A DNA stretch of 64,000 nucleotides, from the NCBI RefSeq assembly GCF_006440775.1, contig NZ_VFTZ01000002.1, positions 248,001 to 312,000 on the forward strand, given 5' to 3'. Under the pieces are notes generated by a model. It was not told where the DNA came from. It did not search any database and saw only the letters and a list, made by a program, of their open reading frames with translations. Source of the DNA: Mesorhizobium sp. B2-7-2 (lineage in GTDB: Bacteria > Pseudomonadota > Alphaproteobacteria > Rhizobiales > Rhizobiaceae). Within the stretch, counting starts at the first letter, position 1. Each line of letters opens with the position of its first letter. This document shows, piece after piece, positions 19,967 to 28,868 of this stretch. Both the position numbers and the translations under genes were made by a program.

Positions 19967-19986
19967 TTTTGACCATGCGGTCAAAA
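19967..19986. promoter_or_regulatory. RutR-like palindromic operator upstream of deoC
   Basis: The sequence TTTTGACCATGCGGTCAAAA is a perfect inverted repeat with 8-base arms and a 4-base centre. Its inner 16 bases match the E. coli RutR consensus TTGACCAnnTGGTCAA at all but one defined position. RutR-family TetR repressors respond to pyrimidines. The site ends about 106 bases before deoC, fitting pyrimidine- or nucleoside-controlled expression of the deoC-ALDH operon. Confidence 0.65.
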
Positions 19987-20092
19987 ATCTGCTGCCTGAG
20001 CGGGCTTTTTCCATTATGACCCTTTGAAAGACTCGTGAAGGACAACTTCACGGGCTATCTTCGGCTTAGGTCGCTGAATGAAAGGGCAGGAG

Positions 20093-21139
20093 ATGAGCAC
20101 GATCCGCGAGGCCGGCGCAGGCGCGCCCAAGGTGATGCCGCTGCCGGCGCGCGCCGCCGCCAACACGCCGCTGCCGCTGGACCACGGCATTGCCCGCAAC
20201 CCCGGCATGAAGCTCGATCTCGGTTTTCTGGAATCGGTGCGCAGCGTCAACCGCTCGGCGCTGGAGCGTCGGGTCGCGACGCTCACCAAGCGGCGCTCGA
20301 TCAAGGCCGACAACCAGGCCGCCTGGCTCCTGCGCGCCATCGCCTGCATGGACCTCACCACGCTGAACTCCAACGATACCGACGAGCGCGTGCGCCGGCT
20401 TTGCGCCAAGGCGATCAACCCGCTGCGCCGCGATATCGTCGAGGGCCTCGGCATATCAGGCGAGGCGATCCGTCCGGCGGCGGTCTGCGTCTATCATCCC
20501 TTCGTGGCTACGGCGGTCGACGCCGTGCGCGGCACCGGCATCCATGTCGCCGCGGTCTCGACTGCTTTCCCGCACGGCCTTGCGCCGCTTTCGACTCGCC
20601 TGCAGGAGATCGAAGCATCGGTGAAGGACGGCGCCGACGAGATCGACGTCGTCATTCCGCGCGGCCTGGTCTACGGCGCCAAGTGGCGCGAGCTGTTCAA
20701 CGAGATCGTCGCCATGCGCGCCGCCTGCGGCGACGCGCATCTCAAGGTCATTCTCGGCACCGGCGACCTCGCCACTTTGCGCAACGTGATGCTCGCCTCG
20801 ATGGTGGCGATGATGGCGGGCGCCGATTTCATCAAGACCTCGACCGGCAAGGAAAGCGTCAACGCCACGCTGCCCGTAGGGCTTGCCATGGTGCGTGCCA
20901 TCCGCGCCTATTTCGAGGAGACCGGCTATCTCATCGGCTTCAAGCCGGCCGGCGGCATTTCCACTGCAAAAGTCTCGCTCGACTGGCTGGTGCTGATGAA
21001 GGAAGAGCTCGGCCGGCCCTGGCTCGAGCCGGACCTGTTCCGCTTCGGCGCCTCCAGCCTGCTCACCGACATCGAGCGCCAGCTCGAGCATCATTTGACC
21101 GGCCACTATTCGGCCAACCACCGCCACGCGATGGCGTAG
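20093..21139 (+). CDS. deoC: Deoxyribose-phosphate aldolase
   Basis: This 348-aa class I aldolase cleaves 2-deoxyribose 5-phosphate to glyceraldehyde 3-phosphate and acetaldehyde in nucleoside catabolism. The Schiff-base lysine is in FIKTSTGKESVNATLP, and the proton-relay lysine in YLIGFKPAGGIST. GADEIDVVIPRG supplies the conserved aspartate. It is longer than the E. coli enzyme (about 260 residues), having an N-terminal extension of roughly 90 residues, as in the eukaryote-like DeoC group. Two starts are possible: ATG 20078 and ATG 20093. I prefer 20093 because AAAGG lies seven bases upstream. The ALDH gene follows after a repeat. Confidence 0.93.
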   Translation: MSTIREAGAGAPKVMPLPARAAANTPLPLDHGIARNPGMKLDLGFLESVRSVNRSALERRVATLTKRRSIKADNQAAWLLRAIACMDLTTLNSNDTDERVRRLCAKAINPLRRDIVEGLGISGEAIRPAAVCVYHPFVATAVDAVRGTGIHVAAVSTAFPHGLAPLSTRLQEIEASVKDGADEIDVVIPRGLVYGAKWRELFNEIVAMRAACGDAHLKVILGTGDLATLRNVMLASMVAMMAGADFIKTSTGKESVNATLPVGLAMVRAIRAYFEETGYLIGFKPAGGISTAKVSLDWLVLMKEELGRPWLEPDLFRFGASSLLTDIERQLEHHLTGHYSANHRHAMA

Positions 21140-21166
21140 GCGAGTGAAGGCCTTGAACGCCGAGTT

Positions 21167-21337
21167 CCTTCGCGCCCCCCTCTGTCCTGCCGGACATCTC
21201 CCCCACGGGTGGGGAGATTGGCCGTCATCGAGGATTTCGCCAATCACCTACTTTGCAGACCGGGCGCCGACGGCCGCGAAGGCCAATCTCCCCCCTTGTG
21301 GGGGAGATGTCCGGCAGGACAGAGGGGGGCGCGAAGG
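21167..21337. repeat. Family A palindromic repeat with perfect 39-bp arms
   Basis: The left arm 21167-21205 (begins CCTTCGCGCCCCCC) and right arm 21299-21337 (ends GGGGGGCGCGAAGG) are exact reverse complements over 39 bases. A second inner pair, GGGGAGATTGGCC / GGCCAATCTCCCC, is also present. The element occupies nearly all of the deoC-ALDH gap (21140-21373) and would form a large hairpin in RNA or single-stranded DNA. Confidence 0.9.
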
Positions 21338-21373
21338 AATGCCTTCCAAGACAATTATCTGGAGCGCCGTCCC

Positions 21374-23749
21374 ATGAACATCCTCGAACGCTATCACGCC
21401 ATGGAATACGGCCCGGCGCCGGAAGCCCGCAACGAGGCGGATGCCTGGCTTGCCGGCCGCGACTTCTCCAAGGCGCTGTTCATCGACGGCGCCTGGAAGG
21501 CGGCGGCAAGCGGCAAGACTTTCGACACCAGCGAGCCGTCTTCCGGCAAGCTGCTTGGCAAGGTCTCGGATGCGGGCGCCGCCGACATCGACGCGGCGGT
21601 CGCTGCTGCGGCAAAAGCGCTGCCGAAATGGTCGGCGTCATCGGGCTACGCCCGCGCAAAAGTGCTCTATGCCATCGGCCGGGCCATGCAGCGCCACCAG
21701 CGCCTGTTCGCGGTGCTGGAATCGATCGACAACGGCAAGCCGATCCGCGAGAGCCGCGACATCGACGTGCCGCTGGCGATCCGTCATTTCATCCATCATG
21801 CCGGCTGGGCGCAGACGCTGGACCAGGATTTTCCCGACCACAAGCCGGTCGGCGTCGTCGGCCAGGTCATCCCGTGGAACTTCCCGCTGCTGATGCTGGC
21901 CTGGAAGATCGCGCCGGCTCTTGCCGCCGGCTGCACGGTGGTGCTGAAGCCTGCCGAATTCACGCCGCTCACCGCCATCCTGTTTGCCGAGATCTGCGAG
22001 CGGGCGGGCGTGCCGAAAGGCGTCGTCAACATCGTCCAGGGCGGCCCTGAAGCGGGCGCTGCCATCGTCAACCATCCCGGCGTCCAGAAGATCGCCTTCA
22101 CCGGCTCTTCGGAAGTCGGCAAGATCATCCGCAAGGCCACCGCCGGTTCCGGCAAGAAGCTTTCACTGGAGCTCGGCGGCAAGTCCGCCTTCATCGTCTT
22201 TGAGGATGCCGATCTCGACAGCGCCGTCGAAGGCCTGGTCGACGGCATCTGGTTCAACCAGGGCCAGGTCTGCTGCGCCGGCTCGCGCTTGCTGGTCCAG
22301 GAAGGCGTCGCCGAAGCCTTGATCGCCAAGATCAAGGTCAGGATGAGCCGGCTGCGGGTCGGCAGCCCGCTCGACAAGAACACCGATATCGGCCCGCTTG
22401 TCGACCGCACCCAGCTCGATCGCGTCAAGGGCATGATCGCCGAGGGGGCGAAACAGGGCGCCGTCTGCTGGCAGCCGGACGCTGCCTTGCCGACGACAGG
22501 CTATTATCATCTGCCGACGCTGGCGACGGGTGTTTCGCCGGCTAACATTCTAGCGCAGGAAGAGGTGTTCGGGCCGGTGCTGGCGACGATGAGCTTCCGC
22601 AATACCGAGGAGGCGATCGAGCTTGCCAACAACACGCGCTACGGCCTTGCCGCTTCGGTGTGGAGCGAGAACGTCAATCTGGCCCTGCATGTCGCGCCGC
22701 AATTGAAGGCGGGCGTGGTGTGGGTCAACGGCACGAACATGTTCGACGCCGCCTGCGGCTTCGGCGGCTATCGCGAAAGCGGTTTTGGCCGCGAGGGCGG
22801 CCGCGAGGGCATGTTCGAATATCTCGCGGCCAAGCTGCCGGTCGGGTCCGTCATCAAGCCAGCCGTGGCCGGAACGGCCCAGCCGGTCGAACAGGCCGAC
22901 GGCACGGCGATCGATCGCACGGCAAAGCTGTTCATCGGCGGCAAGCAGGTCAGGCCGGATGGCAACTATTCGCTCGCCGTTGCGACCGCCAAGGGCAAGC
23001 TGGCCGGCGAAGTCGGCCTCGGCAACCGCAAGGACATTCGCGACGCGGTCGCCGCTGCCCGCGCGTGCAAGACCTGGCCGGAGGCGACCGCCTATAACCG
23101 CAGCCAGGTGCTCTATTATTTCGCCGAGAACCTTTCGGGCCGCGGCGATGAGTTCGCCGCGCGCCTTGTCCAGTTGACCGGCGTCACCGCCAAGGCCGCG
23201 CGCGAAGAGGTCGAGCAGTCGATCGAGCGGCTGTTCCTTTACGCCGGCCTTACCGACAAGTTCGAGGGCCGCGTCCACCAGCCGCCGGCTCGTGTCGTCA
23301 CGCTTGCGCTGCATGAGCCGGTGGGCGTGGTCGGCATCGTCGCGCCGGACAACCAGCCGCTGCTCAACTTCATTTCGCTGGTCGCGCCGGCGCTTGCCAT
23401 GGGCAACACCGTCGTCGCCGCCCCGTCCGAGCGGCATCCGCTGCTTGCGACCGACCTCTACCAGGTGATCGAATATTCCGACTTGCCCCCTGGCGCCATC
23501 AACATCGTCACCGGTCGCAGCGCCGAGCTCGCTGGCGTGCTGGCCAAGCATGACGACGTCGACGGGCTCTGGGTGTTCGCCGATGCCGACATTTGCGCCA
23601 AGGCGGAGGCTGACTCCATCGGCAATCTCAAACGCGTCTGGACCGGCAATGGCCGCAGCCTCGACTGGGCCTCGGGCGAGGCGGCAGGCGAGGCCTTCCT
23701 GCGCCGCGCCATCGAGGTCAAGAATGTTTGGGTGCCTTACGGCGACTGA
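21374..23749 (+). CDS. ALDH16-type aldehyde dehydrogenase with a degenerate second ALDH domain
   Basis: This 791-aa protein has two ALDH modules. Residues about 30-500 are a complete catalytic domain with IPWNFPLLML, FTGSSEVGKI, the general base in LELGGKSAFIVFEDADLD, and the nucleophile cysteine in NQGQVCCAGSRL. Residues about 515-791 resemble the N-terminal half of a second ALDH (PVGVVGIVAPDNQPLLNFISLVAPALAMGN) but lack the cysteine loop and break off in a short tail. That architecture defines the ALDH16 group. It probably oxidises the acetaldehyde, or a related aldehyde, released by DeoC just upstream. Start ATG 21374 (MNILERYHAMEYG) is chosen because upstream codons run through a repeat. 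Confidence 0.9.
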   Translation: MNILERYHAMEYGPAPEARNEADAWLAGRDFSKALFIDGAWKAAASGKTFDTSEPSSGKLLGKVSDAGAADIDAAVAAAAKALPKWSASSGYARAKVLYAIGRAMQRHQRLFAVLESIDNGKPIRESRDIDVPLAIRHFIHHAGWAQTLDQDFPDHKPVGVVGQVIPWNFPLLMLAWKIAPALAAGCTVVLKPAEFTPLTAILFAEICERAGVPKGVVNIVQGGPEAGAAIVNHPGVQKIAFTGSSEVGKIIRKATAGSGKKLSLELGGKSAFIVFEDADLDSAVEGLVDGIWFNQGQVCCAGSRLLVQEGVAEALIAKIKVRMSRLRVGSPLDKNTDIGPLVDRTQLDRVKGMIAEGAKQGAVCWQPDAALPTTGYYHLPTLATGVSPANILAQEEVFGPVLATMSFRNTEEAIELANNTRYGLAASVWSENVNLALHVAPQLKAGVVWVNGTNMFDAACGFGGYRESGFGREGGREGMFEYLAAKLPVGSVIKPAVAGTAQPVEQADGTAIDRTAKLFIGGKQVRPDGNYSLAVATAKGKLAGEVGLGNRKDIRDAVAAARACKTWPEATAYNRSQVLYYFAENLSGRGDEFAARLVQLTGVTAKAAREEVEQSIERLFLYAGLTDKFEGRVHQPPARVVTLALHEPVGVVGIVAPDNQPLLNFISLVAPALAMGNTVVAAPSERHPLLATDLYQVIEYSDLPPGAINIVTGRSAELAGVLAKHDDVDGLWVFADADICAKAEADSIGNLKRVWTGNGRSLDWASGEAAGEAFLRRAIEVKNVWVPYGD

Positions 23750-23969
23750 GAAGGCCCGCCTGAGGCGCGCCGCGCGACGGAGCCATTTCACCCGCTGTCG
23801 CGAAGGTGATTGACCTCGGGCTTGACGCTCGGGCGCGTGTTCTTTAACGAGAAAAAACATCTTTATCTGTGAAGCGGAAATCTGACCGCACGATGCCGGT
23901 TGTCTGGCACACGACGCCTGGGCCGGCCATCGATAGAGGCGGACGCTCCAGGCAGGCGAGGAGAAAAAC

Positions 23970-24701
23970 ATGGCGGATCTGGCGGGTAAGGTGGCTGTGG
24001 TCACCGCGGCGGCGCAAGGCATCGGCCGGGCGAGCGCGCTGGCCTTCGCCAAGGCGGGCGCGACCGTTCATGCCACCGATATCAACGAGCCGCTGTTGGC
24101 CGAGTTGGGCAAGACTGCCGGCGTCAAGACCCGCAAGCTCGATGTGCTGAACGACGCGGCCGTCGCTTCCGCCTTCGCCGAGATCGGCCGGGTCGATGTG
24201 CTGTTCAACTGCGCCGGTTTCGTCCATGGTGGCTCCATCCTCGAGATGAAGGACGAGGATCTCGACTTCGCGCTCAACCTCAATGTCCGTTCGATGATCC
24301 GCACCATCCGCGCCGTGCTGCCCGGCATGCTGGAGCGCGGCGACGGCTCGATCATCAACATGGCCTCGCTGGCAAGCTCGCAGAAGGGCGTGCCGAACCG
24401 CTTCGTCTACGGGCTGACCAAAGCGGCGGTCGTCGGCCTGACCAAGGCGGTCGCCGCCGATTATGTGGCCAAGGGCATTCGCTGCAACGCCATCTGCCCC
24501 GGAACGGTAGAAAGCCCGTCGCTGCAGGACCGCATGCATGCGCAGGGCGACTATGAGGTGGCGCGCGCGGCCTTCATCGCCCGCCAGCCCATGGGCAGGC
24601 TTGGCACGCCGGAGGAAATCGCCGATCTCGCCGTCTACCTTGCCGGCGCAACCTACACATCGGGGCAGGCCTACAACATCGACGGCGGCTGGTCGATCTG
24701 A
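23970..24701 (+). CDS. SDR family oxidoreductase (DHRS6 / 2-keto-3-deoxy-L-fuconate dehydrogenase type)
   Basis: This 243-aa classical short-chain dehydrogenase binds NAD through TAAAQGIGRASALAFAKAG (residues about 11-29). The catalytic Tyr and Lys are in YGLTKAAV, with Ser in NMASLASSQKG. The CPGTVESPSLQDRM segment and DGGWSI C-terminus are those of the DHRS6-like subgroup. In bacteria, close relatives oxidise 2-keto-3-deoxy-L-fuconate, and the next gene is a fumarylacetoacetase-fold hydrolase as in that pathway. A 3-hydroxybutyrate-type activity is the alternative. An AGGAG sits a few bases before ATG 23970. The gap before it (23750-23969) shows no gene. Confidence 0.85.
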   Translation: MADLAGKVAVVTAAAQGIGRASALAFAKAGATVHATDINEPLLAELGKTAGVKTRKLDVLNDAAVASAFAEIGRVDVLFNCAGFVHGGSILEMKDEDLDFALNLNVRSMIRTIRAVLPGMLERGDGSIINMASLASSQKGVPNRFVYGLTKAAVVGLTKAVAADYVAKGIRCNAICPGTVESPSLQDRMHAQGDYEVARAAFIARQPMGRLGTPEEIADLAVYLAGATYTSGQAYNIDGGWSI

Positions 24702-24897
24702 GGGATCGTAAAGGGCTTGGCAGGAAGATCGGGTACTGCATCGATCAGTCTGAAAATCCCTTTCGCCAGATCGCCCGATGCGGCGTTCGCGCTTGCCGGG
24801 GGTCAGATCGATGGCTACGGTCCGCCCGGCTTTCGCAACGACCGCAATCGAAACGAATTTTGCAAATGGCTTCAGGCCGCACCTTAGGAGAAGAATG

Positions 24898-25743
24898 ATG
24901 AAGTTGTTGCGCTATGGCGAAGCTGGCAGCGAAAAGCCCGGCCTGCTCGATGCGGACGGGACGATCCGCGACCTTTCGGCTCATGTCGCCGATATCGCCG
25001 GCACGGCGCTTCATCCGGCTTCGCTGGAGATGCTCTCGAAGCTCGATGCGAAGTCGCTGCCGGTGGTTCCCGGCAAGCCGCGCCTGGGCGCCTGCGTCGC
25101 CGGCACCGGAAAATTCATCTGCATCGGCCTGAACTATTCCGATCACGCCGCCGAGACCGGCGCCACCGTGCCGCCGGAGCCGATCATCTTCATGAAGGCA
25201 AGCTCGGCGATCGTCGGGCCGGATGACGACGTGCTGATCCCGCGCGGCTCGGCCAAGACCGACTGGGAAGTCGAGCTCGGCGTGATCATCGGCAAGACGG
25301 CGAAGTATGTCTTGGAGGACGACGCGCTGGATTATGTTGCCGGCTATTGCGTCGCGCATGACGTCTCCGAGCGCGCCTTCCAGGCCGAGCGCCAGGGCCA
25401 GTGGACCAAGGGCAAGTCCTGCGACACGTTCGGTCCGACCGGCCCGTGGCTGGTCACCAAGGACGAGGTCGCCGATCCGCAGAACCTTAAGATGTGGCTG
25501 ACCGTCAACGGCAAGACGATGCAGAACGGCTCGACCAGGACCATGGTCTATGGCGTGAAGTATCTGGTCTCCTATCTCAGCCAGTTCATGTCGCTGCATC
25601 CCGGCGACATCATCTCCACCGGCACCCCGCCCGGCGTCGGCCTCGGCATGAAGCCGCCGGTGTTCCTGAAGCCCGGCGACGTCGTGGAGCTGGGCATCGA
25701 GGGATTGGGCCAGCAGAAGCAGACATTCAAGGCGGACGAGTAA
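24898..25743 (+). CDS. Fumarylacetoacetate hydrolase family protein (probable 2,4-diketo-3-deoxy-L-fuconate hydrolase)
   Basis: This 281-aa FAH-fold hydrolase has a small N-terminal domain (MKLLRYGEAGSEKPGLLDADG) and a metal-dependent catalytic domain from about residue 70. ICIGLNYSDHAAETG, EPIIFMKASSAIVGP, DWEVELGVIIGKTAKYV and GDIISTGTPPGVGLGMKPP are all recognisable. Paired with the upstream SDR it would hydrolyse a 2,4-diketo sugar acid to pyruvate plus a hydroxy acid (the non-phosphorylated L-fucose route). Start 24898 is preferred over the adjacent ATG 24895 because AGGAG is seven bases away. Ureidoglycolate-lyase-like annotation is possible but less likely. Confidence 0.85.
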   Translation: MKLLRYGEAGSEKPGLLDADGTIRDLSAHVADIAGTALHPASLEMLSKLDAKSLPVVPGKPRLGACVAGTGKFICIGLNYSDHAAETGATVPPEPIIFMKASSAIVGPDDDVLIPRGSAKTDWEVELGVIIGKTAKYVLEDDALDYVAGYCVAHDVSERAFQAERQGQWTKGKSCDTFGPTGPWLVTKDEVADPQNLKMWLTVNGKTMQNGSTRTMVYGVKYLVSYLSQFMSLHPGDIISTGTPPGVGLGMKPPVFLKPGDVVELGIEGLGQQKQTFKADE

Positions 25744-25755
25744 GCTGCGACTACC

Positions 25756-25938
25756 CCTTCTCACCTTGTGGGAGAAGGTGGATCGGCGCGCAGCGCCGAG
25801 ACGGATGAGGGGTGCTCCAGCGGAGTGCCGCCTTGAAGATTGAAGATATCCCACGCTTCATTCTGCTGCGGCGAGATCCTTCCAACACCCCTCATCCGGC
25901 CGCTTCGCGGCCACCTTCTCCCACAAGGGGAGAAGGAA
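25756..25938. repeat. Family C palindromic intergenic repeat, copy 2
   Basis: The left half CTTCTCACCTTGTGGGAGAA...GGCGCGCAGCGCC...GGATGAGGGGTG is followed by the inverted half CACCCCTCATCCGGCC...TTCTCCCACAAGGGGAGAAGG. It matches the element at 6258-6514. It separates the FAH gene from the convergent ABC ATPase gene and may act as a bidirectional terminator. Confidence 0.75.
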
Positions 25939-25948
25939 AGGCCGCCGC

Positions 25949-26947
25949 CTACTTCAGCACCTTCCCATCCGGCCCAAACCGATACGTCTTCGCCGCATCG
26001 GGCGTTGCGTAGAGGGTCGCGCCCGTTTCGGCGTTGTAGACGCCGAAGATGCGCACGGTGATCAGCCCGGCCTTCTCGCAGTCGAGATAAAGATTGGTGT
26101 CGGCACCGAGATGCTCGGCATGCACGACCGTGCCTTTCCAGGCGCCCGAATTCGCGTCGACGGTGACGTGCTCCGGCCGCACGCCGATGGTCTTGGCCGT
26201 CTCGCCCAGCCTGGCGCCGTCGACGAAATTCATCTTCGGCGAGCCGATGAAGCCGGCGACGAATTCGTTGGCCGGCGAATTGTAGAGCTCCATCGGGCTG
26301 CCGATCTGCTCGATGCGGCCGGCATTGAGCACCACGATCTTGTCGGCCAGCGTCATCGCCTCGACCTGGTCGTGGGTGACGTAGATCATCGTCGCCTTCA
26401 GCCGCCGGTGCAGCTGCGCGATCTCAAGCCTGGTGTTGACGCGTAAGGCGGCGTCCAGATTCGACAGCGGTTCGTCGAAGAGAAAAAGCTTCGGCTCGCG
26501 CACCACGGCGCGGCCGATAGCGACGCGCTGGCGCTGGCCGCCCGACAGTTCCGCCGGGCGCCGCTCGATATAGGGCTCGAGCGACAGCATCGCGGAGGCG
26601 ATCTTGATGCGCCGCTCGATCTCGGCGGCCGGCGTGCCCGCCTGCTTGAGGCCCAGCGCCATATTGTTCTTCACCGTCAGATGCGGGTAGAGCGCGTAGG
26701 TCTGGAACACCATGGCGATGCCGCGTTTGGCCGGCGGCGTGACGGAAACGTCCGTGCCGTCGATCAGCACGCGGCCGGAGGTCGAATCTTCCAGGCCGGC
26801 GATGACGCGCAGCAGCGTCGATTTTCCGCAGCCGGACGGGCCGACGAAGACGACGAACTCGCCGTCCGTCACCTCGAGGTCGATGCCCTTCAGCACCTCG
26901 ACCGGCCCGAAAGCCTTCTTCACATTCTCGATCTTCAGCGAGCCCAC
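25949..26947 (-). CDS. Sugar ABC transporter ATP-binding protein (UgpC/MalK type)
   Basis: This 332-aa CUT1-type ATPase has Walker [11 protein letters not shown] (about residues 34-43), the Q-loop in [17 protein letters not shown], signature [14 protein letters not shown], Walker [14 protein letters not shown] and the switch histidine in [13 protein letters not shown]. The C-terminal third is the MalK/UgpC regulatory OB-fold ([11 protein letters not shown]). It energises the MalF/MalG-type permeases encoded upstream in the operon. It is the last gene of the amino-sugar operon on the minus strand. Confidence 0.93.
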   Translation of the reverse strand: MGSLKIENVKKAFGPVEVLKGIDLEVTDGEFVVFVGPSGCGKSTLLRVIAGLEDSTSGRVLIDGTDVSVTPPAKRGIAMVFQTYALYPHLTVKNNMALGLKQAGTPAAEIERRIKIASAMLSLEPYIERRPAELSGGQRQRVAIGRAVVREPKLFLFDEPLSNLDAALRVNTRLEIAQLHRRLKATMIYVTHDQVEAMTLADKIVVLNAGRIEQIGSPMELYNSPANEFVAGFIGSPKMNFVDGARLGETAKTIGVRPEHVTVDANSGAWKGTVVHAEHLGADTNLYLDCEKAGLITVRIFGVYNAETGATLYATPDAAKTYRFGPDGKVLK

Positions 26948-26962
26948 GGCGTCGTTCCTGTT

Positions 26963-28024
26963 CTAGAGTTTTACGGCGTTGCCGCTGCGCACGCTCTCGT
27001 CGGCGGCAAGGCAGACGGCGAGCGACTTCACGGCATCGTCCATGTGGCGGGTGAGGTCGATATTTTCGCGTATGGCCTTGAGCAAGAAGGCCTGTTCGAG
27101 GTCGCAAAGCTCTTGGTGACCCGGTTCGCCTTCCATCGACAGCAGCTGGTCTTCCGTAGCGAATTTGCCGTCCGGCCCGGTCGCCGCGCTATGCAGCCTA
27201 ATCGTCGAGGTCTTGGTGTGGGTGTCGATGTCGTCGGACCTGACGCCCTCCTTCATCACGATCGAGACGCAGCCCTTGGGCGACATGACGTCCTTCACGA
27301 AGAAGGCCGTTTCCGAGATCATCGGCCCCCAGCCGGCCTCGTACCAGCCGACCGAGCCGTCCTCGAACAGCACCTGCAGGTGTCCGTAATTATACATCGA
27401 CGGCGCCACCTCGTCGCTCAGCCGCACCCCCATGCCGCGTACTTCGACGGGTCTCGAATCGGTGATCTGCAGCATCACGTCGAGATAGTGCACGCCGCAA
27501 TCGACGATCGGCGACGTCGTCCGCATCAGCTGCTTGTGCGTCTCCCAGGTATGGCCGGAGGATTGCTGGTTGAGGTTCATGCGGAAGACATATGGCCCGC
27601 CGAGCTTGCGCGCCTCGGCGATCAGCCGCACCCAGGACGGATGGTGACGCAGGATATAGCCGATCACCAGTTTCTTGCCGTTGGCTTTGGCGGCATCGAC
27701 GACGCGTTGCGCGTCGGCCACCGTCGTCGCCAGCGGCTTCTCGACAAAGACATGGCAGCCGGCCTCGAAGGCCCTGACCGCGTAGTCGGCATGGCTGTCG
27801 GAATAGGTGGCGACCGCCGCGACGTCCGGCTTCTCGTCGCGCAGCGCGTCGTCGAAGGAGCGTCTGATGCCGTAGCCGGCGAGCCCGTCCGGCAGCGGCA
27901 CGTCGGAACGGTTGATCAGCGCCGCGATCTGAAAACCGGGATTTGTGTGATAGGCGAGCGCATGGCTGCGACCCATATTGCCGAGGCCGGCGACGACAAC
28001 GCGAAGGGGTTTTTCCGAGCTCAC
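26963..28024 (-). CDS. Gfo/Idh/MocA family oxidoreductase
   Basis: This 353-aa NAD(P)-dependent sugar oxidoreductase has the Rossmann motif VVVAGLGNMGRSHALAY at the N-terminus, the conserved FVEKPLATTVADAQRVVDAA (catalytic Lys in EKP) and GYILRHHPSW. It should oxidise, isomerise or deglycosylate a sugar imported by the ABC transporter. The start is a GTG at 28024 that overlaps the permease stop (GTGA); upstream in-frame codons belong to the permease gene in another frame. Position and coupling point to processing of the imported sugar before or beside the Nag steps. Confidence 0.88.
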   Translation of the reverse strand: MSSEKPLRVVVAGLGNMGRSHALAYHTNPGFQIAALINRSDVPLPDGLAGYGIRRSFDDALRDEKPDVAAVATYSDSHADYAVRAFEAGCHVFVEKPLATTVADAQRVVDAAKANGKKLVIGYILRHHPSWVRLIAEARKLGGPYVFRMNLNQQSSGHTWETHKQLMRTTSPIVDCGVHYLDVMLQITDSRPVEVRGMGVRLSDEVAPSMYNYGHLQVLFEDGSVGWYEAGWGPMISETAFFVKDVMSPKGCVSIVMKEGVRSDDIDTHTKTSTIRLHSAATGPDGKFATEDQLLSMEGEPGHQELCDLEQAFLLKAIRENIDLTRHMDDAVKSLAVCLAADESVRSGNAVKL

Positions 28025-28860
28025 TTGACCGCTCCTGACGTGATGCCGCGGATCAGCTGCCGCGAGAAGATGACATAGAGGATCAGCACCGGCAGGATCG
28101 CCAGCGACAGCGCCGCCAGGATCGCGTTCCAGTTGGTGACGAACTGGCCGAGAAAGAGCTGCGCGCCGAGCGTCACGGTCTTGGTCTCCTCCGAAGGCGC
28201 CAGGATCAGCGGGAACCACAGATCATTCCAGATCGGGATCATGGTGAATACGGCGACGGTCGCCATGGACGGACGTACCAGCGGCAGCACCAGCCGGAAG
28301 AAGATCGTGTACTCCGACAGCCCGTCTATGCGGCCTGCGTTCTTCAGATCGCTGGACACCTGCTTCATGAATTCCGACAGGATGAAGATCGCCAGCGGCA
28401 GGCCTTGCGCGGTATAGACCAGGATCAGCGCCGTCAGCGTGTTGACCAACCCGGTCGCCACCATCAATTGCAGGATGGCGACGGTGCCGAGCCTGATCGG
28501 GATCATGATGCCGAGCGCCAGGTAGAGCCCCATCATCGTGTTGCCGCGGAAGCGGTATTCCGACAGCGCGAAGGCGGCCATCGCGCCGAACAAGAGCACG
28601 AAGAACAGCGAGGCGACGGTGACGACGAGGCTGTTCTGGAAATAGTGGATGAAGTCGCCCTGGCCGATCACCGTGGTATAGCCGATCAGGTCGAAGGTCT
28701 TCGGTGTCGGCGGCGTCAGCGGCGCGCCGAAGATGCCCACGCGCGACTTGAACGAATTCATCACGACCAGGATCACCGGAAACAGCGCGATCGCCGTGTA
28801 GGTCAGGAGGATCGCATGCGCGCCGATGGCGCGGGGAAGCGAACGTGTGGCTGTGCTCAT
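28021..28860 (-). CDS. Sugar ABC transporter permease (MalG type)
   Basis: This 279-aa inner-membrane protein has six predicted segments. The EAA loop for ATPase contact is visible as LKNAGRIDGLSEYTIFFRLVLPLVRPSMA. The N-terminus MSTATRSLPRAIGAHAILLTYTAIALFPVI is typical of the second CUT1 permease. ATG 28860 lies eight bases after the preceding permease stop. The gene ends in a GTGA overlap with the oxidoreductase gene. Confidence 0.92.
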   Translation of the reverse strand: MSTATRSLPRAIGAHAILLTYTAIALFPVILVVMNSFKSRVGIFGAPLTPPTPKTFDLIGYTTVIGQGDFIHYFQNSLVVTVASLFFVLLFGAMAAFALSEYRFRGNTMMGLYLALGIMIPIRLGTVAILQLMVATGLVNTLTALILVYTAQGLPLAIFILSEFMKQVSSDLKNAGRIDGLSEYTIFFRLVLPLVRPSMATVAVFTMIPIWNDLWFPLILAPSEETKTVTLGAQLFLGQFVTNWNAILAALSLAILPVLILYVIFSRQLIRGITSGAVK

Positions 28861-28868
28861 GGTGCGCC

